Shown here piece by piece: positions 40,380 through 53,360 of a stretch of DNA of 64,000 bases. Under the pieces are notes generated by a model. The model made no database searches, had not been told where the DNA came from, and saw only the letters and a program-made list of their open reading frames with translations. The translations under genes and the position numbers were made by a program. The stretch is from Acridotheres tristis. Taxonomy: Eukaryota; Chordata; Aves; Passeriformes; Sturnidae. Within the stretch, counting starts at the first letter, position 1; each line of letters begins with the position of its first letter. The stretch spans positions 37,189,154 through 37,253,153 of the forward strand of contig CM072887.1 in the NCBI GenBank assembly GCA_037013685.1, written 5' to 3'.

Positions 40380-41240
40380 GATTAAAAATGACAGGGGGGG
40401 AAAGAAAGCTTTGCTACAAAATCCGCACGTCCCCTTCGCAAAATAAATAACGCTGTAGAAGGGCCTGGGTGGCTTTTCAAGAATTGAGACATTCCTGTGA
40501 CAGGCACTGTGCTCTCGCACAAGGGGTACAATGACACAGTACTCAGTAGCGTTTTATGTAGTGCCTTGATCTGTACTTTAGACTATACATGCGGTATATA
40601 ATAGCAATAACGAGATTAATTAATTCCATCTGAGAAGTGAGTAAGTACCTTCAGCAGTCAGCACACTGAAGTTAGTGGCTCGGTTGTCTCCGTCGCTGTC
40701 ATTCCTTGGCTTTTTGCCTTCCTCGGTGTTTGTTCTGCATGACTTAGTGGATAGGAGATGCTTTGTCTCTGCAGCCTTGGAGGCTCTCTGGTAAAAAGCC
40801 GAAATGCGAGAGTACATCCCTTCCTGTGCACAAAGGTGTTCTGCTGTTCTCTGCCTGCACAGCCATTTTAATCTGAATGGGGAATCTGTCTGGGGACCCA
40901 GTACAGTAATTAGCAGTCTCTTCAGAGTGTCAGAGCAGAATTACCATTGTAATGGTTTAGCAGGAGGATAAAAGGATTGAATTTGGGTCTGCCTTCCTGC
41001 CAAACTAAATGAGTTGCCATGGGAATTTTCAAATATAAGAGGCGTTTACTTAAAGCAATTTGGCGAGTTTGAATAAACTCGTAAATTACGGGGTTTAGAG
41101 GAGAGATCCCTGCTTTCTCTGGCATGGGCTGAACAGCAAAGAGGGCTGTTAGAAAGCTGCTTACATTCTTAATGAGAATAAGTTGATCCATGCTCCCTTG
41201 CAGACTATCAGCTTATTAAGGCTAAACTGTTTCTGCTAAA
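40380..41240. promoter_or_regulatory. Candidate conserved non-coding / enhancer segment in intron 4
   Basis: The base composition is more balanced than in the flanks, and many CpGs are retained (for example around 40420-40460, 40500-40620, 40680-40730 and 41040-41110). It also has dense factor-like motifs: ATTAATTAATTC at 40615-40625 and TAATTAG near 40910 (homeodomain type), and ATTACCATTGTAATGG at 40940-40955, which combines a SOX-type CCATTGT with inverted TAAT half-sites. No low-complexity sequence interrupts it. Conservation cannot be judged from one genome, so this is an inference from texture only. Confidence 0.35.
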
Positions 41241-44200
41241 TACAGTACAGTAAGCACATTTTGAGAGACATAGTTTGCAACAAATCCCCAGAGTAAAAAG
41301 CAACATCTGATTGCTCTAAACATAAATTGAATTTCCTTTGCCAGATTAGATCTATTTTCAAGTAATGCTATTAAAAATGGTCCTCTGTATTGTTTCAATA
41401 AACATTAACCTGCTATTGATTTCAACTTTCCTCTGTGCATGTAATATTTATTACAACACTTGTCAGATCTGCTTCTGAAAGGGGAGGGAGGGCATTGAGG
41501 TTTCTTTGGAAAACAAATAAGGTCCTATGGCCCTTCAAACTGTTTTTTTCCTCGGGTCACATGTAAATGTTTTCCCAGCTCAGGCCTGCCTGCCTTCTCT
41601 CTAAAGGGAGCTGGGCTTTGACCCGCTGACTTCTTTGTCAGCACCGATGCTATTGAAATGTGAGAAGATGGACTTGGTGCTTTCACAAGTGCCTCAAGTG
41701 ATGAACATCACTTATGCTTGTTTAACCTTCAGCTGTGCTCAAGAAGTCAGCTGTAGTAGCTGTGCAAGAACTGATGGCCGGGGTTTTGCTCGGCTTGTTT
41801 GGAAGCATGTGTTAATGCTCTCCCAGCCACTTCCAGATACGGTAACTTAAAGAAATAGGAAAGGTTATACGTGCTTGAATACTTTAAAAGTGTATATTCA
41901 AGGACGTGTCATATTTGAAGCAGTATGCAGTATTTTTCCCAAAATAATTTATATTGGTTATATAGCTTAAGGCTTAAATGTTGCCTTGTGATCCTTTCTA
42001 GTACATATCTCCAATCTTTACTCATCATAAGTATTAGGATATGGAGGTGGAACTAATTAAAAAGAGAGCAGTACTGCCGTAATGGCAGTAATTTTAACTT
42101 TAGTTTAAAGCCATAAAAATACGGTTAGAGCTCCTTGATATAATCTTACATCACTAGCAGGAATCCTGTAAATTAGCAAAGGAAAATAGTAAATTTGTGC
42201 TGGTGATTCAGTGGTTGAACAGCTGCTAAGTTCTAACAAATTCCTGAACTGTTACTAATGATGCAGCTGAAGCTGTTTGGTGGCCTCAGGGTACTGTTTC
42301 TGTGAAACTTTAGCAATATCTTCAAAGAAATTAGAAGACAATAAGAGAAGCATTTACTCTTACTAATACTCAAAATTTTAACTGTTCATTTCAAGTTATT
42401 TAGAGAAATGTTGCCAGGGAATTGTTTCCTTCAGACTTGACCCCCACCCCCTTACTTTCTTATTTCTTGGAGGAGTTACTGGAAGGAAAAAATTTATAAT
42501 ATTAATAAATATTTACAATAAAATACAAATTTTATCTAAGTGTTTGTGAAGTTGCTTGAGAAATTGAAACTATTAAAACTTCTAAATTCTGTGTTAAAAG
42601 AGGGTTGCTAAATGTTTAGAGGATATTATCGGCATTAAAAAAATACATATATATGTATAGAAAAGACAATGCTACAGAGGACTCTGGGATACTGGGTTGA
42701 ACTGAGTGCATCACTTAGATCCTTAGCTCCAATACCTTTCAGATTTCATACTCTGGGATTTTTTTTTTCTGCATTTTAGAATTTTAGTTCCATAGGTTGT
42801 GGGGTTTGATTGAGACCTAGATTATATCATATCTTGTTCATTCTTCCTCTTCTTCTCTCTGCTTGACTTGCAAAACTGAGATGAAAATAACTGGCAGTGA
42901 AAGTGCAGGAAAAGCTTAAACTGGTGGGATTTTTTTGGCTATGTCAGATGTTGAGATAGGGATATTTAAAAAAGTACTGATAACTGAATCTGGGCTACAC
43001 AGTATGAATTTAGTTTTCAGTACCTCTTAAAGAGGAAGGTGAGAATTGCTGCCTAGTATATTACTTAGTTTTTTTAATGAAATTATTTTCATAACCTAAA
43101 ACTTATTGATTGGTCACATCAGAAACATCCTTCTCCACAGCACATGAAAGCATACATCAAGCAAATTACCTGATAGAAGATGGAGATTTCATTTGGAGGA
43201 TATTCTGTCCTTTACCTCATGAGCAGTGCAGGAGAAACCTTATTGTTTAACCTTCTAAAAGTATGGCATACAGAAAAAAGTCTGGTTTTAGGTAAAACTG
43301 AGATGGACCAGCTTAGATCTGAATCTGATTCCAGCTAAAGTATGTTTTCATGAACTTGTGAAGAGCCTGTTGTTTCATGTCAAAAGCAAAAGTCCGCTTT
43401 CTGCTTCACTCCTGAATGAAGCCACAGCTAATGAATTTGTGGATGGAAAGCACCAGATTTTTCTGTGAGCCCATTTTATTTTCTAAGTTCCAGAAAAGCA
43501 ACTCTCAAATTTTCTGGGGGTTTTGGACACGTAAATCACCTTGTTGAATGTCTCACCCGGCACTGGAGAGCTCAGAGGAAGTGTCAGGGACATGCACACA
43601 GAAAAGGTGGGAATACCATAATGGGGAAGAAGTGGGAAGCTATGCAAAGTACTTGTTCTCTGTGTTTAATTTGTTATATTTTGAGGGTTCTTGGCTCCTG
43701 CCTGGTCCAGGAATCCAGAGAATCAAAGAAATGTACATGCTGCTAGACCAGTAGGGATAGCAGCTGTTTCTTCTCTGGGCACTCCCTCTTTTCTGATAAC
43801 CTCTCTGGAAAGTATTTTTATCCAGTCTTCATTTAATTCTGCTTCTGCTGGGACGCTGTTATTTTTGCCTTTGATCTTTAGATTCCAACAATTTATTTCT
43901 TTCTGCATTTTTTTCACTTACTAACTTGTAAATTTTTGAGAGCAGCTTCTTTGCATGTGTGTTGTAGGTATCTGAACTCCAGGTCAGAAGTGTTTATGTA
44001 CTGTTATGCTAAAATTAACATTGCATGCAGAGACATGAAAACAAAATGCATAATCTTAAGTCATACAATTCTTGGCTAAAAAAAATCAGAAGCTCCACTA
44101 GAGGTAGTTCTATAGAAGAATATAATACACAAAAAAAAAAATCAGTAAGGAAACTGATTTTTGTAGAGTCCTCACACTATCAAACCAAGCAATATTTCCA

Positions 44201-47188
44201 GTTTCTTAACATGGAGCTTTTTAAGTACTGGATGCACTATTTAATTGCTACAGATTTAAAGTTGCTGGTATAAGGTGTTAGAATTGCCAGTTTAGGATGA
44301 TTATGTTTTTAGAGGTTTAAAATTGCTTTTTTTAGAAATTATTGCTTTTAGAACATTAAGTGCAAATACCAAAGAAGTTCAAAGATGTCTGCAAAATATC
44401 AGTGTGTAGTAGGTAAATGGTTGAGATTGTAGCCATTGCTCCTGATGAGCAAATCTACAAATGTAAGAGTACACTTCTGATAGTTTAAAGTAACTTAGAG
44501 GAGTGTGATCAGTATGCTTGGCCAAGAGAAACTGTAATATTTTTTCTCCACTGAAGGTTGGCATCAAGAGAGAAGAAAGACAGAAAGGAGAATGATTGTA
44601 AGTAAAGAAATGGTCAAAAACTATTAAAAAAATGTAGGAGAATAAGGAATAAGAAAAACAAAATGGAATCTTTTGATATGGAAAAAAATCCATTTAGTTG
44701 TCAGGTGATGTTTCCAGTTGGAAAAGAAGATTAAACTGCTGGGTTTCAGAATTAGCAAGACTAAGACTCCCAATTCCACATGGAACTGAGTCCAGTTGGT
44801 GCACTGAGGTGTCAGCTCCCATTGCTCTCTCCTCCCTTACTGATGAGTCTGCAGTGAGCTCTTTCAGTTTTGTAACCTGGCAGAAAAATATACATGAAAT
44901 AAAAAAGTGTTCCCAGATGAGCAGGTTGGCATGGTTCAGTCCTGGGTACAGTGAAAGATAGAGGAGAGCAACAGGAAGGAAAGAGTAGGACTGTGACCAG
45001 CACTAGCTAAATTGGCTTAAAGTACCACAGGAGTACCAGTTGTGAGAGGCTTTTTACCTCTTGAAAAATAATTTTTGACTCCTTTGACAGCAATGTAAAA
45101 CCTCAGCTTAATCATCCTGAACTAATTTGTAGCCTGGGAAAAAGTCTTAAGGATGGCTTTTTTTTTTTTTACATTCTGGAATCGACTGTTGTATTTGCTA
45201 GGTAAACTTGTCTGAACTTGTTTCCTCTGAAATTATTCTCCCTAAGTTTTCTGTCTGATTGATTCCCATTCCATCCCCTGTTTTTCCAAGTCTTAACTTT
45301 CTGAACTCAGTCATGCATAGATGCACAGCAACTTATTTTTATACGTACTGGAAACAAAATTCTCTTAATTTATCCGTTCATTTCAATCACTTCAGAATAA
45401 TATGCCTTGCTTTTCACACCTTTTGAACCTTTGTCCTTACTTCCCTTGGCTTAAGGAAAAAGAACTTCATTTGTCTCTTCTCGTTAATGCTGAGTAAATG
45501 AATATTCTTCAGTTATACTGAGTGCCCAAAAATTTGCATCACTTTTTAGGTTTTCTTACTTTCTCAGCCACGTCATGTAACTGAAAGCTTAAAATACGCT
45601 TTTTCTGGTTTTGGATTTTTCTTCCTACATATTAGTCTTTACTCACATTAAGGGAGGTTTTTACTGCAAAGTGCTGTGTATAAGAATATAGTCCATAAAA
45701 TTAGAGACTGTGTGAATTTAGGTATTATTTTGAAATATTCATGAGATTCTGAGGCTCAGGCGATTAAGAGGCACTAAGGTGATTTGTCTTGTAGTAGAAA
45801 ATATATTTTAAGCTGCTTGTGCTTATGGTTGTGCACCTTGTCTACTACAATACAAAAGTATAATTCTACAGTCTCAGACAATTCAATTCTTCATATTTTT
45901 AACATCTAAGTCTAAATTTGTTTCTCCTTAAAATTGGATTAACGTTAATAAACATTTAGAGAACCAGAGTGTCTCAATACTCAAACTGAAATATATGAAG
46001 AATTGAGTCAGAAATCTAGAAATGGGACAGTGTTACTTGTTTAACAGGACTCAAGGGTCACTCAGAAAGCAAGTGAAAATTTCATATCAATACAATACAG
46101 AGTAGTGAGAGTGAAGGGCAGGGCACTGGTAGGGAATGTGTAGGAAAAAAATAAGTGACCACTGAACAGTTTGATGTTATTAGGGTAGATTAATATTTTT
46201 AATACCAACGATGCATGTTCACTACAAAGGTCCTATGATATGCATCTGGCATTTAAGGTTGGTTAGAAGTTACAGGGGAGATGCTACATAGAAGTGTTGC
46301 AGGAGTATCCTGTCAAGAATGGTTTCCTTAGCATAACTTGACAGCGTTGATCTAAGATGGCTCAGTGGCTGAAGTTTGTTTCAGCCACAGTTCCAGTACC
46401 CAGCTGCTTAGAAAATGAAAAAGGAAAACCATTAAATGAAGTTTTGGTGTAATATATGATGCAGAGTCTGTAGCAAGCTGTTCAGATGCAACACTGTAAA
46501 ATGTGCAATGATCAGCAACAAAGAGAAGCACAGAGGTCTTGAATTCTGTCCCAGTATAGCCTTTAACTTGCAGTGAAATTTGATCAAATTTATACTGTGA
46601 GTCCTGCTAAATGGTTACTTTAGTGTCTGTGTCTGCTGAGGAGGCAGGTTTTTAAATTAGTGTGTAGAACAGCAGGGAAGAATGGTCAAATTAATTATTG
46701 AAGATAGGCCTGATACATACTTCTCTCATTCTAGGACAGAAGATTACACTTAAAGAACTTAATTGTCTTATCATATAGGCTAAATTATTATATAGAAAAT
46801 AAATTATAATTAGTTGGTTTTGGTAATGTAGGATTTTAGGGAAAAAAGAGATGAAAAAATTCTGGTCAGTAATTTCTTTGGGGATTTTACAAATAGGTTA
46901 ATCAGTCCTTCATTTTGACAAGTCTCTCTAGGCAGGTGCCTCATGATCCCAGTACCTTCCAAACAGAAGATGATGTTTGCTACACCAAGGTCTCGTTTCT
47001 ACATGTGAGCTGTCATAACCTATACTTGTTTGTGAGAGAGAGAGTTCTGAAACATGGCCCACATACAAAACTGGTAGAGTTTATTCAGATGCCATGCATA
47101 AATAAGAGTCTTGGGCAGGGAGGAATGATCTGTAGGTTCTACTGCAGAGCCCAGAAAACTTTTTATAAAAACAGTTGTTTCATTTAGT

Positions 47189-47237
47189 GGGGGAGGGAAG
47201 GGAAGCAAGTGGGGGGGGCGGGGGGTTTTGTTCGGGG
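47189..47237 (+). other. Putative G-quadruplex cluster
   Basis: Seen on the + strand: G5, G3, G3, G8, G6 and G4 runs within 49 bp, separated by short spacers (A, AA, AAGCAAGT, C, TTTTGTTC). Because QKI is transcribed on this strand, the quadruplex could form in the pre-mRNA as well as in DNA. Confidence 0.75.
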
Positions 47238-48109
47238 TGTTTCTTTGCTCTTTCAGGTTTTTTATTTGGTTGGGTTTTTTAATTTAACAAGTTATAGGAA
47301 AGTTATCTATTTCTTTTGCACATCGGTGGATAACAGAAAGGTATTCTTATTGCAATTTGGTATCTTTTTTCAGAATGTAAGGTGTATTTTTTTAAAGCAC
47401 TAGGAATACTTCCAAAACTAAATTTTTTGTTACTGCTGATGTCCTCTATTTTCAGTAATAAGTATTTGTAATCTGGTCTTAAAACCTAGCAGAATAAAAT
47501 CTCATATACAAAGTAGAATATCATAAGAAACTTACTGCATATTAATATATTATGAAAAATAGGTGGTTCTTATTTGTCAGAACCTGGATGAGAAATACTG
47601 ATCTTAAGGTACGTATTAATTCCCAAAGCCCAAAAGGTGAATATCTTCAAACATGAAGTTGGTTTAATTTTCCTTGACACTCCAGCTTCAGGTTCCATTT
47701 TTTTCCCCCAAGAACTATGATGAATAATTAAAACAAGACTTGTGTATGTTTGAATTATTCTGGGTGATTACACTGGAAAATTACGTGACTACATTTCAAA
47801 AAAAAAGTCAAATTAACATTACTTCTGTTATTCGGGAATAGGTACAAGAAACAGAAATATGTTGCATGATTTTCATGATTTACTGAGAATCCACTAATCT
47901 TTTGTAACTGAAGTTACCAAGTTTAAAGGAATTGATTAAAAAATTAAAAACTGTTGCATATATATTTTAACATAATATTTGCAGATGTCGGAAGTATTTT
48001 GGCAAATTGAGACTATCTTGAAAGGCTTTTAAAATGTTTTTAATGCTAAATTTATGTTATGCAGAAACAAAATAGCGATACAAACTGATAGGCAGAACTT
48101 GTGTGCCTT

Positions 48110-48480
48110 TCCTCAGCTCCTGAGTGACAGCGTGAATAAATTTTCAGGGCTGTCAGGAGTCAGAGAGCTGCCTTGTGTCACTTTGTGATCAAGCCTGTGC
48201 TTTGCTGCCGGATGCTCTGAAGTGATGGACACCTCCCAGCACACACACCTGTGGCTGCTGTGTGCAGCTCAGGCAGCCAGACTGGCTCTGCCTTTCCTCC
48301 TGGAGACAGGGAAGGTCCCTGGCCACCCTCCCAGTGCAGTAGCCACGGGTTAGGGCTGTGTCTGGAGGAGGAGGGAATGCGGTGAGTGGTCAGGTGTGGC
48401 TCCCTGGGAAAGAGGTGCTCCTCAAAGGCCCTTTGTGTCCATCCCTGCTAGGCAGCGCTCCTGTCCGTGGAAGACAAGGC
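48110..48480. other. GC-richer patch in intron 4
   Basis: About 370 bp with many CTGGC, CAGCC and CTCCTGG words, and a CACACACACC run near 48240. No coding frame or repeat family recognised. Confidence 0.35.
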
Positions 48481-48756
48481 TTGGCTGGTCTCTAAAAGCT
48501 GAAAAGAAGGCTCAGTAAATAGCAGAGAAAGCTCTTTCCGTAGCAACACACTGCCTCGAGCAGGAAGGTCATATGATTGGCATATTTGTCCCCTAAAGAG
48601 AATGCACACAGTTAGTTTTTACACTTCTCTGTGTTTTTAAGCTGTGTGAAAGAGAGTTTTAGTAGCCATGTAAGAGGAGACTGGCCAGTTGGAATACCAT
48701 CACCCTCTTCTTCTGGACTTCATCAGCTCTGAGAGTTCAAGAACTGGAGACTGAAC

Positions 48757-48807
48757 TTCCATAAAAAAAAAAAAAAAACCTTCCATAAACAGTGGTGTTT
48801 ATGGAAG
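48757..48807. repeat. A16 run, short direct repeat and 12-bp hairpin
   Basis: CTTCCATA is followed by A (48763-48778, 16 A), then the same CTTCCATA motif starts again as the left arm of a perfect 12-bp inverted repeat (48780-48791 and 48796-48807) with a GTGG loop. The arrangement looks like a template-switch or slippage product. Confidence 0.75.
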
Positions 48808-51800
48808 AGCTAATTTCAATTTTTAAACAATATTTAAACATTGGTATTAGAGTACCAGTCCAGTGCACGAGACACACGTGGTGTTAGATTGAACACAGCT
48901 ATGGGCTGCTCATACACATGTAAGCAGTTGGAAATAATTGTGAGCTTTTAGTACTCATTCACTTTTTAGCAGCTGTTGAAAATTACTGCAAGTATATACT
49001 GAGTGCACATCTCCTTTTAAACTTCCAGTATTCTGTTTTGTTAGTTGGATTAAAAATATAAAACTTAAATATGAATTTTTGGGCATCTTACGTTTAAAAC
49101 AATTCTGTTTCTCACGATGGTAGCTTTATATAAAGTTCTGAATGAAACAGTCATTGCATGCCTCGACCTTAGAGGTTGTGTGTGTACAGAAAACAGTTAT
49201 TTTGAAAATAAAACCATTAATGCGAATATTTTACAAAAGGGAGTTTAGGTGAAATGCAGAAACAATTTTCTGTATCACATTTAGCTGTCATGATTTCTGT
49301 TGAAAAGATGAGTAGAGCAGTAAGTGTGATAGTTGAAGAAGCTATTGGAAGACCATTGCTCCCTGAATACTAACATTTTAAAGCTGGAAAAGCCTAAACA
49401 ATTCATGGGTTTAGTCCATATTGTAATAAAGTAGTTTATTTTAATTAGTAAGTATTACATTTTTAGGACATCTCATGCTGAAGATGAAAATGTCTTTGAA
49501 GTTAGTACTGCAGCTTGAATTCCCATGTGGTAGTGTGCAGCCCTGAATCCTGTCTATAATGAAACACCTGAGAGAAGATACACTTGAAAGATGTGTACTA
49601 ATTCACAGCAACAGTCTTTGTGCTCCCGGTCACCAGCAGTTAGTTTTCTTCTGTTGCTCTAAAGAGAAAATCCTCACTTTCTTTCTTGGTTACTAAATTT
49701 GATATGAAACGTCATTTTTCTTGCTTTCTTTTTCTTTTTTATGATTTCTGGGTGGGAACAGATTCGAAACATACTGGACATGTTTTCCATATAAAAACAT
49801 GCAGTCAGATCTCAGTGCCATTTTGAAAATGAAAGGCTTTGTTTATGTAGTAAACCATTAGCATAGCTGGAAAGAAAACTGTGGCATTAAGATCTCTTCA
49901 GTTTGCAACAAAATTCTAGTTTTGAAACCCTTAAATGGGCTTCTCCATGTCTCCAGTCCCATCTTGCCCCCCATGTCCCCACCAACTCCAATATTTGAGT
50001 TAGGTGTCTTTGCAGTTCAGGGGAATTTCCAGCTATTTGGAGTGTATAAACTCAAACTTTGAATAGAGACCTCTTAGGATGACAGAGGGAAAATAAATGT
50101 TACAGGTCAGGCTACACTTAACTGTAAATATTTTAATTAATCATTCCAGTCTTCTATTTCTAACAACTGCCTCTAATTTGTATGTGTTAGAACAATCACC
50201 TTGATCCTAGGTAATTTTATAGCATTTATTACTTAAATAGTTTTTATAATTTACTTAAAACTCAGGATGGGTTAATGAGTTTGTCCTGATAAAAGTGGAA
50301 TGTGTCAACACTGTCTGAGTGTTCTGGCACTGTTCAGCCTGTTCCAAAGGCTACAGCTGGAATAAAGACCTGCATAATATAGGTTGTGTTTGCATTCTGC
50401 TCTCTTCAGATTCCTAGGATGCTCATGGAACTCCGAATGTTGCTGGTAGAGCCATATGTGGGAAATTTGTACGAGACGCTTTCCTGGTACTATCTCATTC
50501 AGTGTGCTTAGAGTTTAACTGCTGTTCTCAGAATTGAAGTAACCAGAGAGAGGGAATTTTCAATGTCTAGGATTCCAAAACTAGAAATACCAAAAGTAAA
50601 GTGTTCAGCTCTGAAAGTTTTTAAGCTGGTCTTGCACGTTTCTAAAAATAGGTCTAATGCTTTAGATTGCATAGATGGCTTTAGATTGGTATGTATTTCA
50701 TTTGAATCTCAGTACAAATATCAGCAGATGTCTATGCTAGCAAATAAATCTGAACACATCTCAGCATTATTCTGCCCTTAAAAAACATTTTAGAATGTAC
50801 TGTAAAAATGTCTTTTTTTTTTTCCTTCAGAAGTTTCTGGGGCTTAGTGTGTATATGTGTGTCATGAAAGAAGCATTCCTGTTACGGAACTTTGTGAATT
50901 GCTGAAGCTCTCTAATGTGGTGTGGAGATATCACAGATTTTATTAAGAACGTTAAAGCAGATGTGCAAGGAAAATAGGAATGATAATTAAAAGGATAAAA
51001 AAAAAAGGCAAAGCAAAAAGCAAATTCTGAAATTAAGTATTGTTGAGGGTCTGATTTAACCTATCCAGGTAACCTTTTTTTCCCCCCTTCAAAGTCCAAA
51101 ACTTTGATTTAAATATGAGCCCATCACATCTGTCCTAAAGAAATGTTGACCTGTTAAGGTCAAGCAAAGTTTCCCCCACCCCAGTGTGCTACCAGCTAGT
51201 ATCTAGGGGATATATATGGTGAAACAAACTTGTAAGTTCCACTGGTGCTGTATTTCAGTCTAGCTTGTAAAACACGCTATGTGCCAATTGTCTGTACCTT
51301 ATCTGTATATTCTTCCTGCAGAAATGGAAAGTGGGGGAGGGCATCAGGATTCTCAAAAGTATTACTGGTAAGCCAAGTATCATGATTAAACAGGGATATG
51401 TCAGATAAGGTGATGGGAAGTGTAAAAAGATAGGCTGCCTTTTTCCCCTAGTGTATCTTTAACATTATGACCAATGAATTTGTCAAGTGAAACAGCACAA
51501 GTCTTCTTTGCATATCATTTGAACTGAGAGCTGGCTTTGAAGAAGATAAGCAGACTCTGTTGCCCAGAAGAAATAATGATGCTAATTTATCTTTGCCTGT
51601 CCTCATAGCCATAGCAGTGTATGTCAGTGTTGAAAAGAAAATAGAGAAATAACTGAGCTATAGTTTTACCACCTGTTCGGTGCCATAGGACTGTTGATGA
51701 CATACAGGACTCTGAGAAATATGGCTGGTCTGGAAGTCTTTGTCTCAAAAGTATTTGGGAAAGCTTCCTCGAATATAAGAATAGCTGCCATACTGTGACA

Positions 51801-53089
51801 GAAAAGACTTCTTTCTTTGACCAGTTCCTCTCAGAACAAATAAAGCTATGGTGTAGTATTTCTGCTCCATCACCCACAGAAGTGCATAATCAAGGATGAG
51901 AAAGTCTGTTACATGTTTACTAGCAACTTCTAACTATCAATATTTACATTCTGAGCATGGGAAACTTGAAGGTCTCTGCCAGATTTTTTGAGGGAAAGGG
52001 AGGATGAGATGTTTTCTTTAATACTGAGTAATAGTGTAATTTACAGAACTGAAAGCCTTTACAAAAGTAAAATCTAATCTCTTGCTCTAGGTAATTGATT
52101 AATAGTTGAGGTACTCCCATTCAGAGTCTTATAAAAAAAGCTCCTTTCTTTGTCCTTTACATCTAGTTACCTGTCATCTTGTCTAGCATTTTGTTGCTAT
52201 AGATACATCACTTCCAACAACTTTGATATGAAAAGAAAGATTTTCCAAACATGGATTTTAAGCATATATACTTCAGTATGAAACATTCCAATGTGTTTTA
52301 GCCTTTGTAGTATATTTTACAATATATTGATACCTGAGTATGTGTGTCTAGGAATTCATAGCATAATGTTTGTAAGGATTTTTTGTTTATAAATTATGAA
52401 TGGAAGATTTTTGTCCCTGAATGGAGACATTCATGTGTAAAGACTGTTTGACTGTCATATGGTATGTTAGGAATACTTACTGATCTACAAGTGAATTGCA
52501 GTGGAAGATTTTTCTTTGTCAGGGAGATAAAAGCATTCTAGAGCCTGGAGAGTCCAGCCAGTGTCACAGTGCAAGCCTCCAAGCTGCAGCTGTTGGGCTG
52601 TAGAGCAGCTGGGAACTGCGGGAAGGCAGGGTGACAGACCCCTGAGGAGCTGCACTGCCTCTTGGATAAGTAGCGTAAGATCAATGACAGTAAAATATTT
52701 CAATAGTGTTACTGCGTTTTACCAAAATTTCTATTAAATTAGTAAATAGTAGATGGCTTATACTATGCAGATAGGCAGTCTAAAGAATAATTTAATGTGT
52801 GTATTTCCAGGTGGTAAAAAAGTTATGTTTATTTTATGTGACAATTTTAAATTACTTTTCTATTTGAGGAAGAGTTTTAAGTATTTATTCTTGTTCATTA
52901 GTATAGTGTTCTTCCATAACTGCCAAGTGCTCTGCCCTTCTACTTGGAATGCATGTAAAATTATTTATTGCTTTACCTGCATTCTGAAAAATATAGTGTG
53001 TTCTTAGGAGAATTCTCTCTACTTGAAGCAAATGTGTAGAAGGGTGCATGGACTTGGACAAAAGGTTAGGTAGCTGGAAGAGTTCTCTC

Positions 53090-53360
53090 GGAGGGTGCTG
53101 GTGAGAGCTGCTGTTCAGGCAGCGGTGGCGTGGAGCAGGCAGGGAGGCAGCCCGGCTCTGCACGAGAGGTTGTGGAGATGCCTGGGAGGCGAGTGCTCTT
53201 TGGGGCCCCTGGTCATTCTTTCCATGAGCCCGGTGGGACAGGCCTGCTGCACTTGGCAGGGGAAGATGGAGACTGGTTTTTGGCCTTTGTGTTCCTGGCT
53301 GATCTGGATGTCGCTTTGCTTTGCCACCATTTTCTCTTCCTGCTCCTGCTCTGAGCCTGA
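53090..53360. other. GC-richer patch in intron 4
   Basis: Purine/G-rich sequence (GGCAGGGAGGCAG, GGGGCCCCTGG) with a few CpGs. A fragment AGAGGTTGTGGAGATGCC resembles part of CR1, but the flanks do not continue the match. Open frames of 74-112 codons show no domain. Confidence 0.35.
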
